Assembly: GCF_000282055.1 (NCBI RefSeq)
Contig: NZ_AKJZ01000010.1
Location: 124,001-188,000, forward strand
Direction: 5' to 3'
Length of the DNA stretch: 64,000 nt
Source: Flavobacterium sp. CF136
Lineage (GTDB): Bacteria; Bacteroidota; Bacteroidia; Flavobacteriales; Flavobacteriaceae
Both the position numbers and the translations under genes were made by a program. Under the pieces are notes generated by a model. It searched no databases. It was not told where the DNA came from and saw nothing but the letters and a program-made list of their open reading frames with translations. Positions 44,497 through 52,907 of the stretch are shown one piece after another; positions within the stretch are counted from its first letter, which is position 1; each line of letters begins with the position of its first letter.

Positions 44497-45669
44497 ATGA
44501 ACGAACAAGAATTTGGTTTTGAAACTCAAGCCATCAGAACACATTTAGAAAAAACACAATTTCAGGAACATTCAACCCCTTTGTATTTATCATCAAGTTT
44601 TGTATTTGAAGATGCAGAGGACATGAGAGCGTCTTTCACTGAAGAAAAAGTACGTAATATTTACTCTCGTTTCAGTAATCCGAACACAACAGAGTTTGTA
44701 GATAAAGTTTGTGCTATGGAAGGAGCAGAGGCAGGTTATGCTTTTGCAACCGGAATGGCGGCTATTTATTCGACTTTTGCAGCTTTGTTGGATTCAGGTG
44801 ATCATATTGTGTCTGCGGGAAGCGTTTTTGGATCGACTCATGCGTTGTTTATGACTTATTTTCCGAAATGGAAGATTGAAACAACCTATTTTGATATCAA
44901 TAAACCGGAAACGATAGAAAGTTGTATTAAACCAAATACTAAAATTTTATATGCTGAAACACCTACAAATCCGGGTGTAGATGTTATTGATTTAGAATTG
45001 TTGGGTCAAATAGCGAAGAAACACAATTTGATTTTGATAATTGATAATTGTTTCGCAACGCCATACATTCAGCAGCCAATTAAATACGGAGCACATTTGG
45101 TAGTTCACTCGGCAACAAAATTAATGGACGGACAAGGCCGTGTTTTAGGCGGTGTTGCTGTTGGAGATGCGGAGTTAATTCGTAAAATATACTTGTTTTC
45201 AAGAAATACAGGTCCGGCAATGTCACCATTTAATGCATGGGTTTTGTCAAAAAGCTTAGAAACTTTGGCTGTTCGTGTTGATAAACATTGTGAAAATGCA
45301 TTGAAAGTAGCTGAGTTTTTAGAAAGTCATCCGAATGTAAATAGTGTGAAATATCCATTCTTGAAGTCACATCCAAAATATGAAATTGCCAAAAAACAAA
45401 TGCTTTTAGGAGGTAATATTATTGCATTTGAAATTAAAGGCGGTATTGAAGCAGGAAGAAAATTCCTGGACAAGATTAAATTGTGTTCGCTTTCGGCAAA
45501 TATTGGGGACGTTAAAACTATTGTGACACATCCGGCATCAACAACACACAGTAAATTGTCTGTTGAAGAAAAGCTAGCTGTTGGAATTACCGAAGGTTTA
45601 GTACGTGTTTCCGTAGGTTTGGAAACTGTAAAAGATGTAATTGCTGATTTAGAGCAGGCGCTTTCTTAA
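44497..45669 (+). CDS. Cys/Met metabolism PLP enzyme, O-succinylhomoserine sulfhydrylase-like
   Basis: 390 residues, the length of MetZ/MetB enzymes and distinct from the 434-residue MetY in the window. YSRFSNPNTTEF near 63-74, FATGMAAIYSTFAALLDSGDHIV near 88-110 and the PLP lysine in HSATKLMDGQGRVLGG near 204-220. It could use sulfide (MetZ) or cysteine (MetB); the sequence alone does not decide. With MetX present, the acyl group would be acetyl. Followed by a terminator. Confidence 0.85.
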   Translation: MNEQEFGFETQAIRTHLEKTQFQEHSTPLYLSSSFVFEDAEDMRASFTEEKVRNIYSRFSNPNTTEFVDKVCAMEGAEAGYAFATGMAAIYSTFAALLDSGDHIVSAGSVFGSTHALFMTYFPKWKIETTYFDINKPETIESCIKPNTKILYAETPTNPGVDVIDLELLGQIAKKHNLILIIDNCFATPYIQQPIKYGAHLVVHSATKLMDGQGRVLGGVAVGDAELIRKIYLFSRNTGPAMSPFNAWVLSKSLETLAVRVDKHCENALKVAEFLESHPNVNSVKYPFLKSHPKYEIAKKQMLLGGNIIAFEIKGGIEAGRKFLDKIKLCSLSANIGDVKTIVTHPASTTHSKLSVEEKLAVGITEGLVRVSVGLETVKDVIADLEQALS

Positions 45670-45703
45670 AAATATTTTAGATTTTAGAAATCTAAAATGA
45701 TAT

Positions 45704-45757
45704 AAATAACGATTTTTGACTGTAAATTTATTACTGTTAAAAATCGTTATTTTATTT
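45704..45757 (+). terminator. Terminator after the MetZ-like gene
   Basis: AAATAACGATTTTT pairs with AAAAATCGTTATTTT (45739-45753) around a 20-base loop, with T-rich sequence after it. Confidence 0.7.
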
Positions 45758-45830
45758 TGTAATTGCAAAAGTAAAAAGGATATTTTTGTCAAGAAAAAGT
45801 CAAAAGATTATAAACTGAACCAATTATAAC

Positions 45831-46349
45831 ATGAGTGAATCGACCTATATTGTAGAAGAAGGATTATTAGCTTCTAACGGACAACGTTTTTTAAATTATA
45901 TTGTCGATTATGCTTTTACATATACTTTTTCGTATGTATTTGGACTGATTTTACCTCTTTTTATCAATGTTTTGGATTCTATTGGTTTAACAGGATTTGG
46001 ATTTTGGGTTTATAATGCAGGCAATATAACATGGTTTTTTGTTGGTATAGCAATGACTATGATTTATTATATTTTGATGGAAGGTTTTTTCGGAAGATCT
46101 TTAGGTAAGTTAATGACCGGAACAATTGTTGTAAATGAAAATGGTTTAAAACCTGGTTTTGGAACAATTTTTAAAAGAACTTTATGTCGCTCAATTCCTT
46201 TTGATGCTTTTTCTTTTTTAGGAAGCTCAGGCATTGGCTGGCATGATTCTATTTCTGACACTTATGTAGTTAATAAACAAGGTTTGGAAGAAGATATAAA
46301 AATGTTTCATGAGTTTAACTTAATTGGAGTTCAGGAAACAGAATCATAA
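45831..46349 (+). CDS. RDD family membrane protein, first of tandem pair
   Basis: 172 residues. RDD signature RFLNYIVDY near 19-27, TM helices near 27-50 and 62-84, and GRSLGKLMTGTIVV followed by FKRTLCRSIPFDAFSFLGSSG. The middle and C-terminal half are nearly identical in pattern to the following gene, so the pair arose by duplication. RDD proteins are small membrane proteins with uncertain, possibly transport, roles. Confidence 0.85.
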   Translation: MSESTYIVEEGLLASNGQRFLNYIVDYAFTYTFSYVFGLILPLFINVLDSIGLTGFGFWVYNAGNITWFFVGIAMTMIYYILMEGFFGRSLGKLMTGTIVVNENGLKPGFGTIFKRTLCRSIPFDAFSFLGSSGIGWHDSISDTYVVNKQGLEEDIKMFHEFNLIGVQETES

Positions 46350-46457
46350 AATAAAAGGAATAGGATCGTTTTTTATTCTTTTGTAATTCTTCAATCAAAA
46401 AGTATATTTTTGTTATTAACTAAAAATATTAATAACCATAAACAAAACCAATTGCAC

Positions 46458-46967
46458 ATGAGTAACTCTACTTACATTCTCGATGATAAATTATTAGCTT
46501 CTAACGGAAGTCGTTTCTTAAATTATATTTTAGATCTGGCAGCTTTTGTATTAATATTGATTCTAATTGGCTTTGTACTCGGAATTTTTATCGGATTATT
46601 TGGAATGACCGGTATAAGTCTTTGGATTAGCAGTATGGGTGATTTAGGCTGGAATTGCGTTATTATAGTTATTTCGATTGTATATTATACTTTAATGGAA
46701 GGTTTTTTCGGGAGATCGCTCGGAAAGTTTATTACCGGAACTATAGTAGTAGATGAAAACGGGGAAAAACCTGATTTTGGAACAATTTTTAAAAGAAGTT
46801 TGTGCAGGTTGATTCCTTTTGATGCATTCTCTTTTTTGGGAAGTTCAGGTAGAGGCTGGCATGATTCTATTTCTGACACTTATGTAGTCAATAAAAAAGC
46901 TTTAGATGAAGAAGTAAGAATGTTTCATGAATTTAAACTAATCGGAGTTCAGGATACAAACGACTAA
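46458..46967 (+). CDS. RDD family membrane protein, second of tandem pair
   Basis: 169 residues from ATG 46458, chosen because MSNSTYILDDKLLASNGSRF aligns with the start of its neighbour; an ATG 48 bp upstream would add an unaligned tail. Signature RFLNYILDL, then GRSLGKFITGTIVVDE and LGSSGRGWHDSISDTYVVN. TM helices near 23-50 and 60-85. Duplicate of the gene 109 bp upstream, with its own promoter-like TATATTTTTG. Confidence 0.85.
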   Translation: MSNSTYILDDKLLASNGSRFLNYILDLAAFVLILILIGFVLGIFIGLFGMTGISLWISSMGDLGWNCVIIVISIVYYTLMEGFFGRSLGKFITGTIVVDENGEKPDFGTIFKRSLCRLIPFDAFSFLGSSGRGWHDSISDTYVVNKKALDEEVRMFHEFKLIGVQDTND

Positions 46968-46986
46968 ACTATATCAATTTAGTAGA
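46968..46986 (-). promoter_or_regulatory. Candidate Rrf2 operator (site D) before the rrf2 gene
   Basis: On the minus strand TCTACTAAATTGATATAGT, 16 of 19 positions as in site B. It starts just after the RDD stop and about 110 bp before rrf2, upstream of the likely promoter (TATATTTTTG at 47026-47035). This would fit autoregulation, but the distance differs from sites A and B. Confidence 0.4.
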
Positions 46987-47097
46987 ATATACTCATTCAT
47001 TTTGTTATTATTCTCGTCCAAAAAGTATATTTTTGTTGCAGAAAAATATGCAGATTACTGCTTTTAGTCAGAAATCTAAAATCTAAATATATAAAAA

Positions 47098-47508
47098 GTG
47101 CTTTCAAAGAAAACAAAATACGGAATTAAAGCTTTAACATTTTTGGCCAGACGCGAGAATAACGAGCCTGTACAAATTGCTGAAATTGCTAAAAGTGAAC
47201 ATATTTCGATTAAATTTCTGGAAAGTATTTTGTTATTGCTCCGAAATTCAGGTTTTCTGGGAGCTAAAAAAGGAAAAGGCGGAGGCTATTATCTAATCAA
47301 AGATCCTAAAGATATCAGTATGGCCAAAGTATACCGTATTCTTGAAGGCCCAATTGCATTGCTTCCGTGCGCAAGCCACAATTTTTACGAAAAATGTGAT
47401 GATTGTGATAATGAAGCGACTTGTGCAGCCCGTCGTTTAATGACTGAGGTTCGTGATAATACACTTAAGATATTAGAAAGCAACTCACTTGCTGATATTG
47501 CTTTTTAA
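47098..47508 (+). CDS. Rrf2 family transcriptional regulator
   Basis: 136 residues, GTG start (MLSKKTKYGIKALTFLA is the typical N-terminus). Winged HTH with PVQIAEIAKSEHISIKFLES near 24-43, then GAKKGKGGGYYL wing. Four cysteines, Cys91, Cys100, Cys103 and Cys109, lie in the region where IscR-type members hold an iron-sulfur cluster, though the spacing (x8, x2, x5) differs from IscR. Located between methionine and sulfate-assimilation genes and close to four copies of a dyad motif, it is the natural candidate for the sulfur regulator (analogous to CymR), with or without a cluster. Confidence 0.88.
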   Translation: MLSKKTKYGIKALTFLARRENNEPVQIAEIAKSEHISIKFLESILLLLRNSGFLGAKKGKGGGYYLIKDPKDISMAKVYRILEGPIALLPCASHNFYEKCDDCDNEATCAARRLMTEVRDNTLKILESNSLADIAF

Positions 47509-47541
47509 AGCACTTTTTCTCGAATAATCAACCAAAATAAG

Positions 47542-47583
47542 AACGACCATTTCGTTGAGAAAACTCATTGAAATGGTCGTTTT
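47542..47583. terminator. Terminator after rrf2
   Basis: AACGACCATTTC / GAAATGGTCGTT with a 16-base loop and T residues. It also lies 49 bp from the stop of the convergent TauE gene. Confidence 0.8.
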
Positions 47584-47631
47584 GATATCAAGAATCTTTG
47601 TGTAATATTTTTTAAGAATAATATAAAAGAT

Positions 47632-48414
47632 TTAAAAAACCAATTTGTAACCTACCATAAACAGCATTACGGCAATGGCATTTCTAAGGAATAAATCAGG
47701 AACTTTTCCGCTTAACATACTGCCTATGTAAATTCCCGGAAGAGACCCTAGCAATAACTGTCCCAGTAAAGCCAAATCTAAATTTCCCATTGAGGCATGT
47801 CCTATTCCTGCAACAAGAGTCAAAGGTACAGCGTGGGCAATTTCAGTTCCAACCAACCTTGGCGTAGGTAAAATTGGGTAAAGGAAAAATAAAGTGACAG
47901 TTCCTAAAGCTCCTGCTCCAATCGAAGTCAGTGTTACAGTGGCTCCTAATAAAACACCAATCGCAACTGTTAGCATATTTTGAGTTTTGCTCTCGTAATG
48001 AAATCTGTCTCCGGCATGTTTTTGAGAAAATATCATAATTCTCTTTTTAAACAAGACAGCAATAGAAGTAAATAGTAAAGCCCAGCCTAAACTGTATTTA
48101 ATTATAGCGTTCATGGCAGTAATATCTGTTTTGATACTTTCCAGTATCCATAACGTTATTAAAGCAGCGGGAACGCTACCCAGAGAAAGCCAGCCTGTAA
48201 TTGTCCAATTAATATTCTTTTTTTTGTTGTGGACATATACACCGCCTATTTTGGTAAAAGCGGCATACAATAAATCGGTACCAACGGCAGTAGTAGGAGG
48301 AATACCAAACCATAACAGGATAGGTGTCATCAGTGAACCACCTCCCACACCGGTCATTCCTACCACAAAACCAACGAATAAACCTGCAATTATAAGCCCT
48401 ATTTGGAAATCCAT
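47632..48414 (-). CDS. TauE/SafE family permease, first copy
   Basis: 260 residues with seven to eight hydrophobic helices. Family marks: GMTGVGGGSLMTPIL near 20-34 and GATVTLTSIGAGALGTV near 160-176. Members export sulfite or related anions, or move sulfate and organosulfonates. It is divergent from the cys operon and shares the 313-bp AT-rich gap with it. Confidence 0.85.
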   Translation of the reverse strand: MDFQIGLIIAGLFVGFVVGMTGVGGGSLMTPILLWFGIPPTTAVGTDLLYAAFTKIGGVYVHNKKKNINWTITGWLSLGSVPAALITLWILESIKTDITAMNAIIKYSLGWALLFTSIAVLFKKRIMIFSQKHAGDRFHYESKTQNMLTVAIGVLLGATVTLTSIGAGALGTVTLFFLYPILPTPRLVGTEIAHAVPLTLVAGIGHASMGNLDLALLGQLLLGSLPGIYIGSMLSGKVPDLFLRNAIAVMLFMVGYKLVF

Positions 48415-48637
48415 AAATAAAAAATTTTGCCAAAAATAACAACTAATTTATAATAATCCTATCGATCTTGTAGACTATATGTGAAATATTTTATAAATGT
48501 GTGTTAAGTATTTGCAATTTAGCTTTTTAATGATTTTGATATTTTTTCGATATCATTGATTTTATACAAAAAATGTAAGTTTTATTTTAATTGTTTGAAA
48601 TTCAGCTCTTTTTTAAAATATTTTTTTAAATATTGTT

Positions 48638-48696
48638 TTGTTATTTGCAAATAAATACTAATTTTGCACAGTAATCTACTAAGCCGATAGGGTAAT
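48638..48696 (+). promoter_or_regulatory. cys operon promoter with candidate Rrf2 operator (site A)
   Basis: TTG (48638-48640), an 18-base spacer and TAATTTTG (48659-48666) match the promoter consensus. The motif TCTACTAAGCCGATAGGG begins at 48675, at or just after the predicted start site, a repressor position. The rest of the 48415-48727 gap is AT-rich and shows no gene. Confidence 0.6.
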
Positions 48697-48727
48697 GGAT
48701 TAAAAAGAAATATTTGAAAATAAAAAT

Positions 48728-49630
48728 ATGGGAAAAGGATTAAAAGCAGGCTCAGTGGAAATAAAGAATGAAGTGTCTTTAAAAGAAAGATTGTGGGTTA
48801 TAATTCCGGTAGTTTTATTAGTCGGTCTAATAACGACACTTGTTTACAATCATCATGCTGAATTTTCCTGGAACGGATTTATTAGTGGATTTAATCAGGA
48901 GTTTTTAGTGTTTTTCTTTATAGGTGTTTTTGCACAACTGGTTGATGGAACTTTGGGAATGGGGTATGGAGCAACTTCAACATCTTTTTTATTAGCTTAT
49001 GGAGTGCCGCCGGTAATTAGTAGTACCGGAGTTCACGTAGCTGAAATGTTTACAACAGGAGCATCGGCAATCTCACATCATAAGTTTGGGAATATAAATA
49101 AAAAATTAGTTAGAAACTTATTAATACCAGGTGTTTTAGGTTCTGTAATAGGAGCTTATTTGTTGTCGGATGTTATTAATGGAGATGTTATAAAACCATT
49201 TATTGCAGTTTACATGATCGTTTTGGCATGTATTATTATTAAAAAAGCATTGGCAAAAAACATCGTTAAAAAGAAAACCAAAAAGTTAGGAGTTCTGGCA
49301 ACTTTTGGAGGTTTTATGGATGCTGTAGGAGGTGGAGGCTGGGGGCCAATTGTAACTTCAACATTATTAGGCCGTGGCAGAAACCCTCGTTATACTATTG
49401 GTTCTGTAAATGCAGCAGAGTTTGCAGTTTCATTCGCAAGTGGAATTACGTTTATGCTTTTTGGAGGAATTGCCGGATGGCAAATCATTATCGGATTGAT
49501 TTTAGGAGGCGTTATGGCTGCTCCGTTGGCTGCATTTTTGGTTAATAAAATAAAAAGAAAGCCAATGATGATCGCGGTAGGGATATTAATTATCATTTTG
49601 AGTTTAAAAACATTATCTAAATTATTATAA
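48728..49630 (+). CDS. TauE/SafE family permease heading the sulfate assimilation operon
   Basis: 300 residues. A longer soluble N-terminus (about 25 residues) precedes the first TM helix, then paired TauE motifs: DGTLGMGYGATSTSFLL near 78-94 and GGFMDAVGGGGWGPIVTSTL near 197-216. First gene of the cys operon (21 bp before cysH). No CysTWA, CysP or SulP sulfate importer appears in the window, so this protein is the likely sulfate entry route; that is inference from position. Confidence 0.87.
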   Translation: MGKGLKAGSVEIKNEVSLKERLWVIIPVVLLVGLITTLVYNHHAEFSWNGFISGFNQEFLVFFFIGVFAQLVDGTLGMGYGATSTSFLLAYGVPPVISSTGVHVAEMFTTGASAISHHKFGNINKKLVRNLLIPGVLGSVIGAYLLSDVINGDVIKPFIAVYMIVLACIIIKKALAKNIVKKKTKKLGVLATFGGFMDAVGGGGWGPIVTSTLLGRGRNPRYTIGSVNAAEFAVSFASGITFMLFGGIAGWQIIIGLILGGVMAAPLAAFLVNKIKRKPMMIAVGILIIILSLKTLSKLL

Positions 49631-49651
49631 TATTATTTAGAGACAGGAAAT

Positions 49652-50362
49652 ATGAGTGCAACAATTATAAATACTTTATTAGATAAAACAAAAGATCTTT
49701 CTCTTGAAGAAACACTTTCATTTTTAGCTAATGAATATCAGGACAAAGTGATTTTTTCTACATCATTTGGACAGGAAGATCAGGTAATTACTGATTTTAT
49801 TTTTAAGAATGATATTGCAATTAAGGTGTTTACTTTAGATACCGGAAGGTTATTCCAGGAAACGTATGATGTTTTTCATAAGACATTAAAAAAATATAAA
49901 AAACAGATTGAGGTATATTTTCCGGAAGCAACAGCGGTTGAAAATTTACTGAAAGAAAAAGGACCAAATAGCTTTTATGATTCGGTTGAGAACAGAAAAG
50001 AATGTTGTTTTATTCGAAAAGTAGTTCCATTAAGAAAAGCTTTGGCAGGAAATGCAGTTTGGATTACGGGTTTAAGAGCAGAACAATCAGAGAACAGAAA
50101 CGATTTACAATTGTTTGAATACGATGGCGGTTTTGACATTATAAAATTCAATCCATTATTAAAATGGACTTTAGAAGAAGTTGAAGATTATTTAAAAGAG
50201 TATAATGTGCCACAAAATGTATTGCATAAAAAAGGTTTTGTAAGTATTGGATGTGCGCCTTGTACAAGAGCAATTTTTCCGGGAGAAGATATAAGAGCCG
50301 GAAGATGGTGGTGGGAGTCGAGTCATAAAGAATGTGGTTTGCATAGCGCGAAGAAAGAGTAG
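49652..50362 (+). CDS. cysH: Adenylylsulfate (APS) reductase
   Basis: 236 residues. It reduces activated sulfate to sulfite. The PP-loop-like STSFGQEDQV lies at 36-45. Cysteines Cys118-Cys119 and Cys201-xx-Cys204 form the 4Fe-4S site that marks APS-type enzymes, and the catalytic Cys is in ECGLH (Cys228). The iron-sulfur set and lack of a cysC kinase in the operon favour APS over PAPS as substrate. Confidence 0.94.
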   Translation: MSATIINTLLDKTKDLSLEETLSFLANEYQDKVIFSTSFGQEDQVITDFIFKNDIAIKVFTLDTGRLFQETYDVFHKTLKKYKKQIEVYFPEATAVENLLKEKGPNSFYDSVENRKECCFIRKVVPLRKALAGNAVWITGLRAEQSENRNDLQLFEYDGGFDIIKFNPLLKWTLEEVEDYLKEYNVPQNVLHKKGFVSIGCAPCTRAIFPGEDIRAGRWWWESSHKECGLHSAKKE

Positions 50363-50413
50363 AGAGAATAGAACAAAGAATAGAGAGAATAGAATAAAGA
50401 ATATAGATTTAAA

Positions 50414-50482
50414 GTAGCGTCGGGTTTCAACCGATGGAGTATGAGAAATTTATATTGTAGCAACGGATTTTAATCCGTTTGA
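50414..50482. repeat. Two dispersed TAGCnnCGG-type palindromes
   Basis: GTAGCGTCGGGTTTCAACCG and GTAGCAACGGATTTTAATCC follow each other between cysH and cysD. Each is a short palindrome (CGGATTTTAATCCG core). Further copies lie at 55790, 55910, 61830 and 62180. No gene in the 186-bp gap. Confidence 0.8.
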
Positions 50483-50548
50483 ATAAAGTTAGGTTAAGCT
50501 GTTTCTAAAAAACAGACATTGAATAAAATATCAAATAAAATATCAAAA

Positions 50549-51448
50549 ATGAGTTCAGTATTAAAAACAAATGCTTTAGAAAGCGAAGCGATATATATCT
50601 TTAGAGAAGTTGTTTCTCAATTTGACAAGCCAGTATTGCTTTTCTCCGGAGGAAAAGATTCTATAACATTAGTGCGTTTGGCACAAAAGGCATTTTTCCC
50701 TGCAAAAATTCCTTTTCCATTATTACACGTTGATACGGGACATAATTTTCCTGAAACAATTGCTTTCAGAGACAAATTAGTTGAAGAATTAGGATTAGAG
50801 TTAATTGTTCGTAATGTTCAGGATGCTATTGATGAAGGAAAAGTAGTGGAAGAAACTGGTAAATATTCCAGTAGAAACAGCTTGCAGACGATTACGCTTT
50901 TAGATGCAATCGAAGAATTCAAATTTGATGCTTGTATTGGCGGAGCGCGTCGTGATGAGGAAAAAGCAAGAGCTAAAGAGCGTATTTTTTCAGTTCGTGA
51001 TGATTTTGGTCAATGGGATGAAAAAAACCAACGTCCTGAATTATTTGATATTTTGAATGGTAAAATTGAAAATGGTCAAAACGTTCGTGTTTTCCCAATT
51101 TCAAACTGGACAGAATTAGATGTTTGGAGTTATATCGAAAAAGAACACATCGAAATTCCATCAATTTATTTTTCTCACAAACGTAAAGTTTTCTTGAGAG
51201 ATGGTATGATTTGGTCACATTCTCCTTTTGTATATCAGGAAGAAGATGAACAAATTGAAGAAAGAATTGTTCGTTTCAGAACCGTAGGGGATATGAGCTG
51301 TACAGCAGCAGTTGATTCTTATGCAGCAACTATTCAGGAAGTGGTTGGCGAAATCAGATCTTCTACAATTTCCGAAAGAGGTGCCAGAATTGACGACAAA
51401 CGTTCTGAAGCCGCAATGGAGAAAAGAAAACAACAAGGATATTTCTAA
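50549..51448 (+). CDS. cysD: Sulfate adenylyltransferase subunit 2
   Basis: 299 residues from ATG 50549 (SSVLKTNALESEAIYI follows); the upstream in-frame TTG at 50519 would add ten residues without homology. ATP pyrophosphatase motif SGGKDS at 33-38 in that numbering, then GARRDEEKARAKERIFS. Together with CysN it makes APS from sulfate and ATP. The terminal KRKQQGYF is typical. Confidence 0.95.
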   Translation: MSSVLKTNALESEAIYIFREVVSQFDKPVLLFSGGKDSITLVRLAQKAFFPAKIPFPLLHVDTGHNFPETIAFRDKLVEELGLELIVRNVQDAIDEGKVVEETGKYSSRNSLQTITLLDAIEEFKFDACIGGARRDEEKARAKERIFSVRDDFGQWDEKNQRPELFDILNGKIENGQNVRVFPISNWTELDVWSYIEKEHIEIPSIYFSHKRKVFLRDGMIWSHSPFVYQEEDEQIEERIVRFRTVGDMSCTAAVDSYAATIQEVVGEIRSSTISERGARIDDKRSEAAMEKRKQQGYF

Positions 51449-51562
51449 TTGACAATTGTTAATTATCAATTATTAATTAAAAAGTAAAAGTCAAAAAAAC
51501 ATACAGATTTATAAGTTTCAAAGAAAAACCTGAAACTTTAAACCTGAAACAAAATATACAGA

Positions 51563-52807
51563 ATGGAAGTTTTAAAAATAGCAACAGCAGGAAGTGTAGA
51601 TGACGGAAAAAGTACTTTGATCGGAAGATTATTGTATGATACAAAATCATTGACTACAGATAAAATTGAAGCAATCGAAAAAAGCAGTAAGCAAAAAGGA
51701 TACGATTATCTTGATTTCTCATTGGCAACTGATGGTTTGGTAGCAGAAAGAGAACAAGGAATTACGATTGACGTAGCGCATATTTATTTTTCGACTGCAA
51801 AGAAAAGTTACATTATTGCAGATACTCCGGGTCACGTAGAATATACAAGAAACATGGTTACCGGAGCTTCGACTTCTCAGGTTTCAATCATTTTAATTGA
51901 TGCCAGAAAAGGCGTTATCGAGCAAACGTACCGTCACTTTTTCATCAATAATTTACTGAGAGTAAAAGAGGTAATCGTTGCGATCAACAAAATGGATTTA
52001 GTAGATTATTCTGAGGAAGTATACAATAAAATTAAAGCTGATTTTCAGGCTTTAAATGCTAAAAGCACTTTCAAAGAGCAAAACGTAAGTTATATTCCGT
52101 TAAGTGCAATCAATGGTGGAAACGTAGTGGACAAATCTGAAAACATGAAATGGTATGATGGACAAACTGTTTTAGAACATTTAGAAGCATTGCATTCTTC
52201 TGATGTTTTTGAAACAGGGAAAGCCCGTTTCCCGGTTCAGACGGTTATTCGTCCAAAAACTGAAGAATATCATGATTTTAGAGGTTACGCAGGGAAATTA
52301 TACGGAAACTCAATTAAAGTTGGGGATGCCGTAACTGTTTTGCCTTCTTTAACCGAATCAAAAGTTACAAACATTCACTTTTTCGATAAGGAATATGATG
52401 AAGCTGTTGCAGGCTCTTCAATTACAATCGAATTAGAAAATGATATCAATGTTACAAGAGGTGATATGATTGTAAAATCGTCAGAGCTTCCAAAAATTGA
52501 AAAAGATATTGAGACTACTATTTGTTGGATGGACAGCAAAAAATTGGTTCCAGGAACTAAATATTTTGTACAACACAATACAAACAGAGTTTTAGCAAAA
52601 ATAGAAAGCGTTAAAAATACAATTGCTACTGATTATTCCGGAACAACTCCGGCTTCACAATTAGCAATTAATGAAATTGGAGAAGTAAGCATCAAATTAA
52701 GCAAGGCTTTATACTTTGATTCTTATAACGAAAATAAATCAAACGGAGCTTTTATCTTAATTGATGCAGCAACAAATACAACAGCAGGAGTTGGATTCAT
52801 AAAATAA
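51563..52807 (+). CDS. cysN: Sulfate adenylyltransferase subunit 1 (GTPase)
   Basis: 414 residues, an EF-Tu-like GTPase without a fused CysC kinase domain. G1 GSVDDGKST near 10-18, G3 DTPGH near 90-94, G4 NKMD near 147-150. GTP hydrolysis drives APS formation by CysD. It starts 114 bp after cysD. Confidence 0.95.
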   Translation: MEVLKIATAGSVDDGKSTLIGRLLYDTKSLTTDKIEAIEKSSKQKGYDYLDFSLATDGLVAEREQGITIDVAHIYFSTAKKSYIIADTPGHVEYTRNMVTGASTSQVSIILIDARKGVIEQTYRHFFINNLLRVKEVIVAINKMDLVDYSEEVYNKIKADFQALNAKSTFKEQNVSYIPLSAINGGNVVDKSENMKWYDGQTVLEHLEALHSSDVFETGKARFPVQTVIRPKTEEYHDFRGYAGKLYGNSIKVGDAVTVLPSLTESKVTNIHFFDKEYDEAVAGSSITIELENDINVTRGDMIVKSSELPKIEKDIETTICWMDSKKLVPGTKYFVQHNTNRVLAKIESVKNTIATDYSGTTPASQLAINEIGEVSIKLSKALYFDSYNENKSNGAFILIDAATNTTAGVGFIK

Positions 52808-52813
52808 TATTCT

Positions 52814-52896
52814 GCTATAAGCTTTAAGCTATAGGCTTTGAGCAAAAAAAATACAAAGTTAAAAAAGCCTAGAGCATACAGCTTAAAGCCTAAAGC
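52814..52896. repeat. Imperfect inverted repeat between cysN and sir
   Basis: GCTTTAAGCTATAGGC is mirrored imperfectly by GCCTAGAGCATACAGC plus TTAAAGC across a 23-base A-rich loop. It has the look of a dispersed REP-like element. The long hairpin could stabilise or split the operon transcript. Confidence 0.6.
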
Positions 52897-52907
52897 GAAA
52901 GAAAAAT

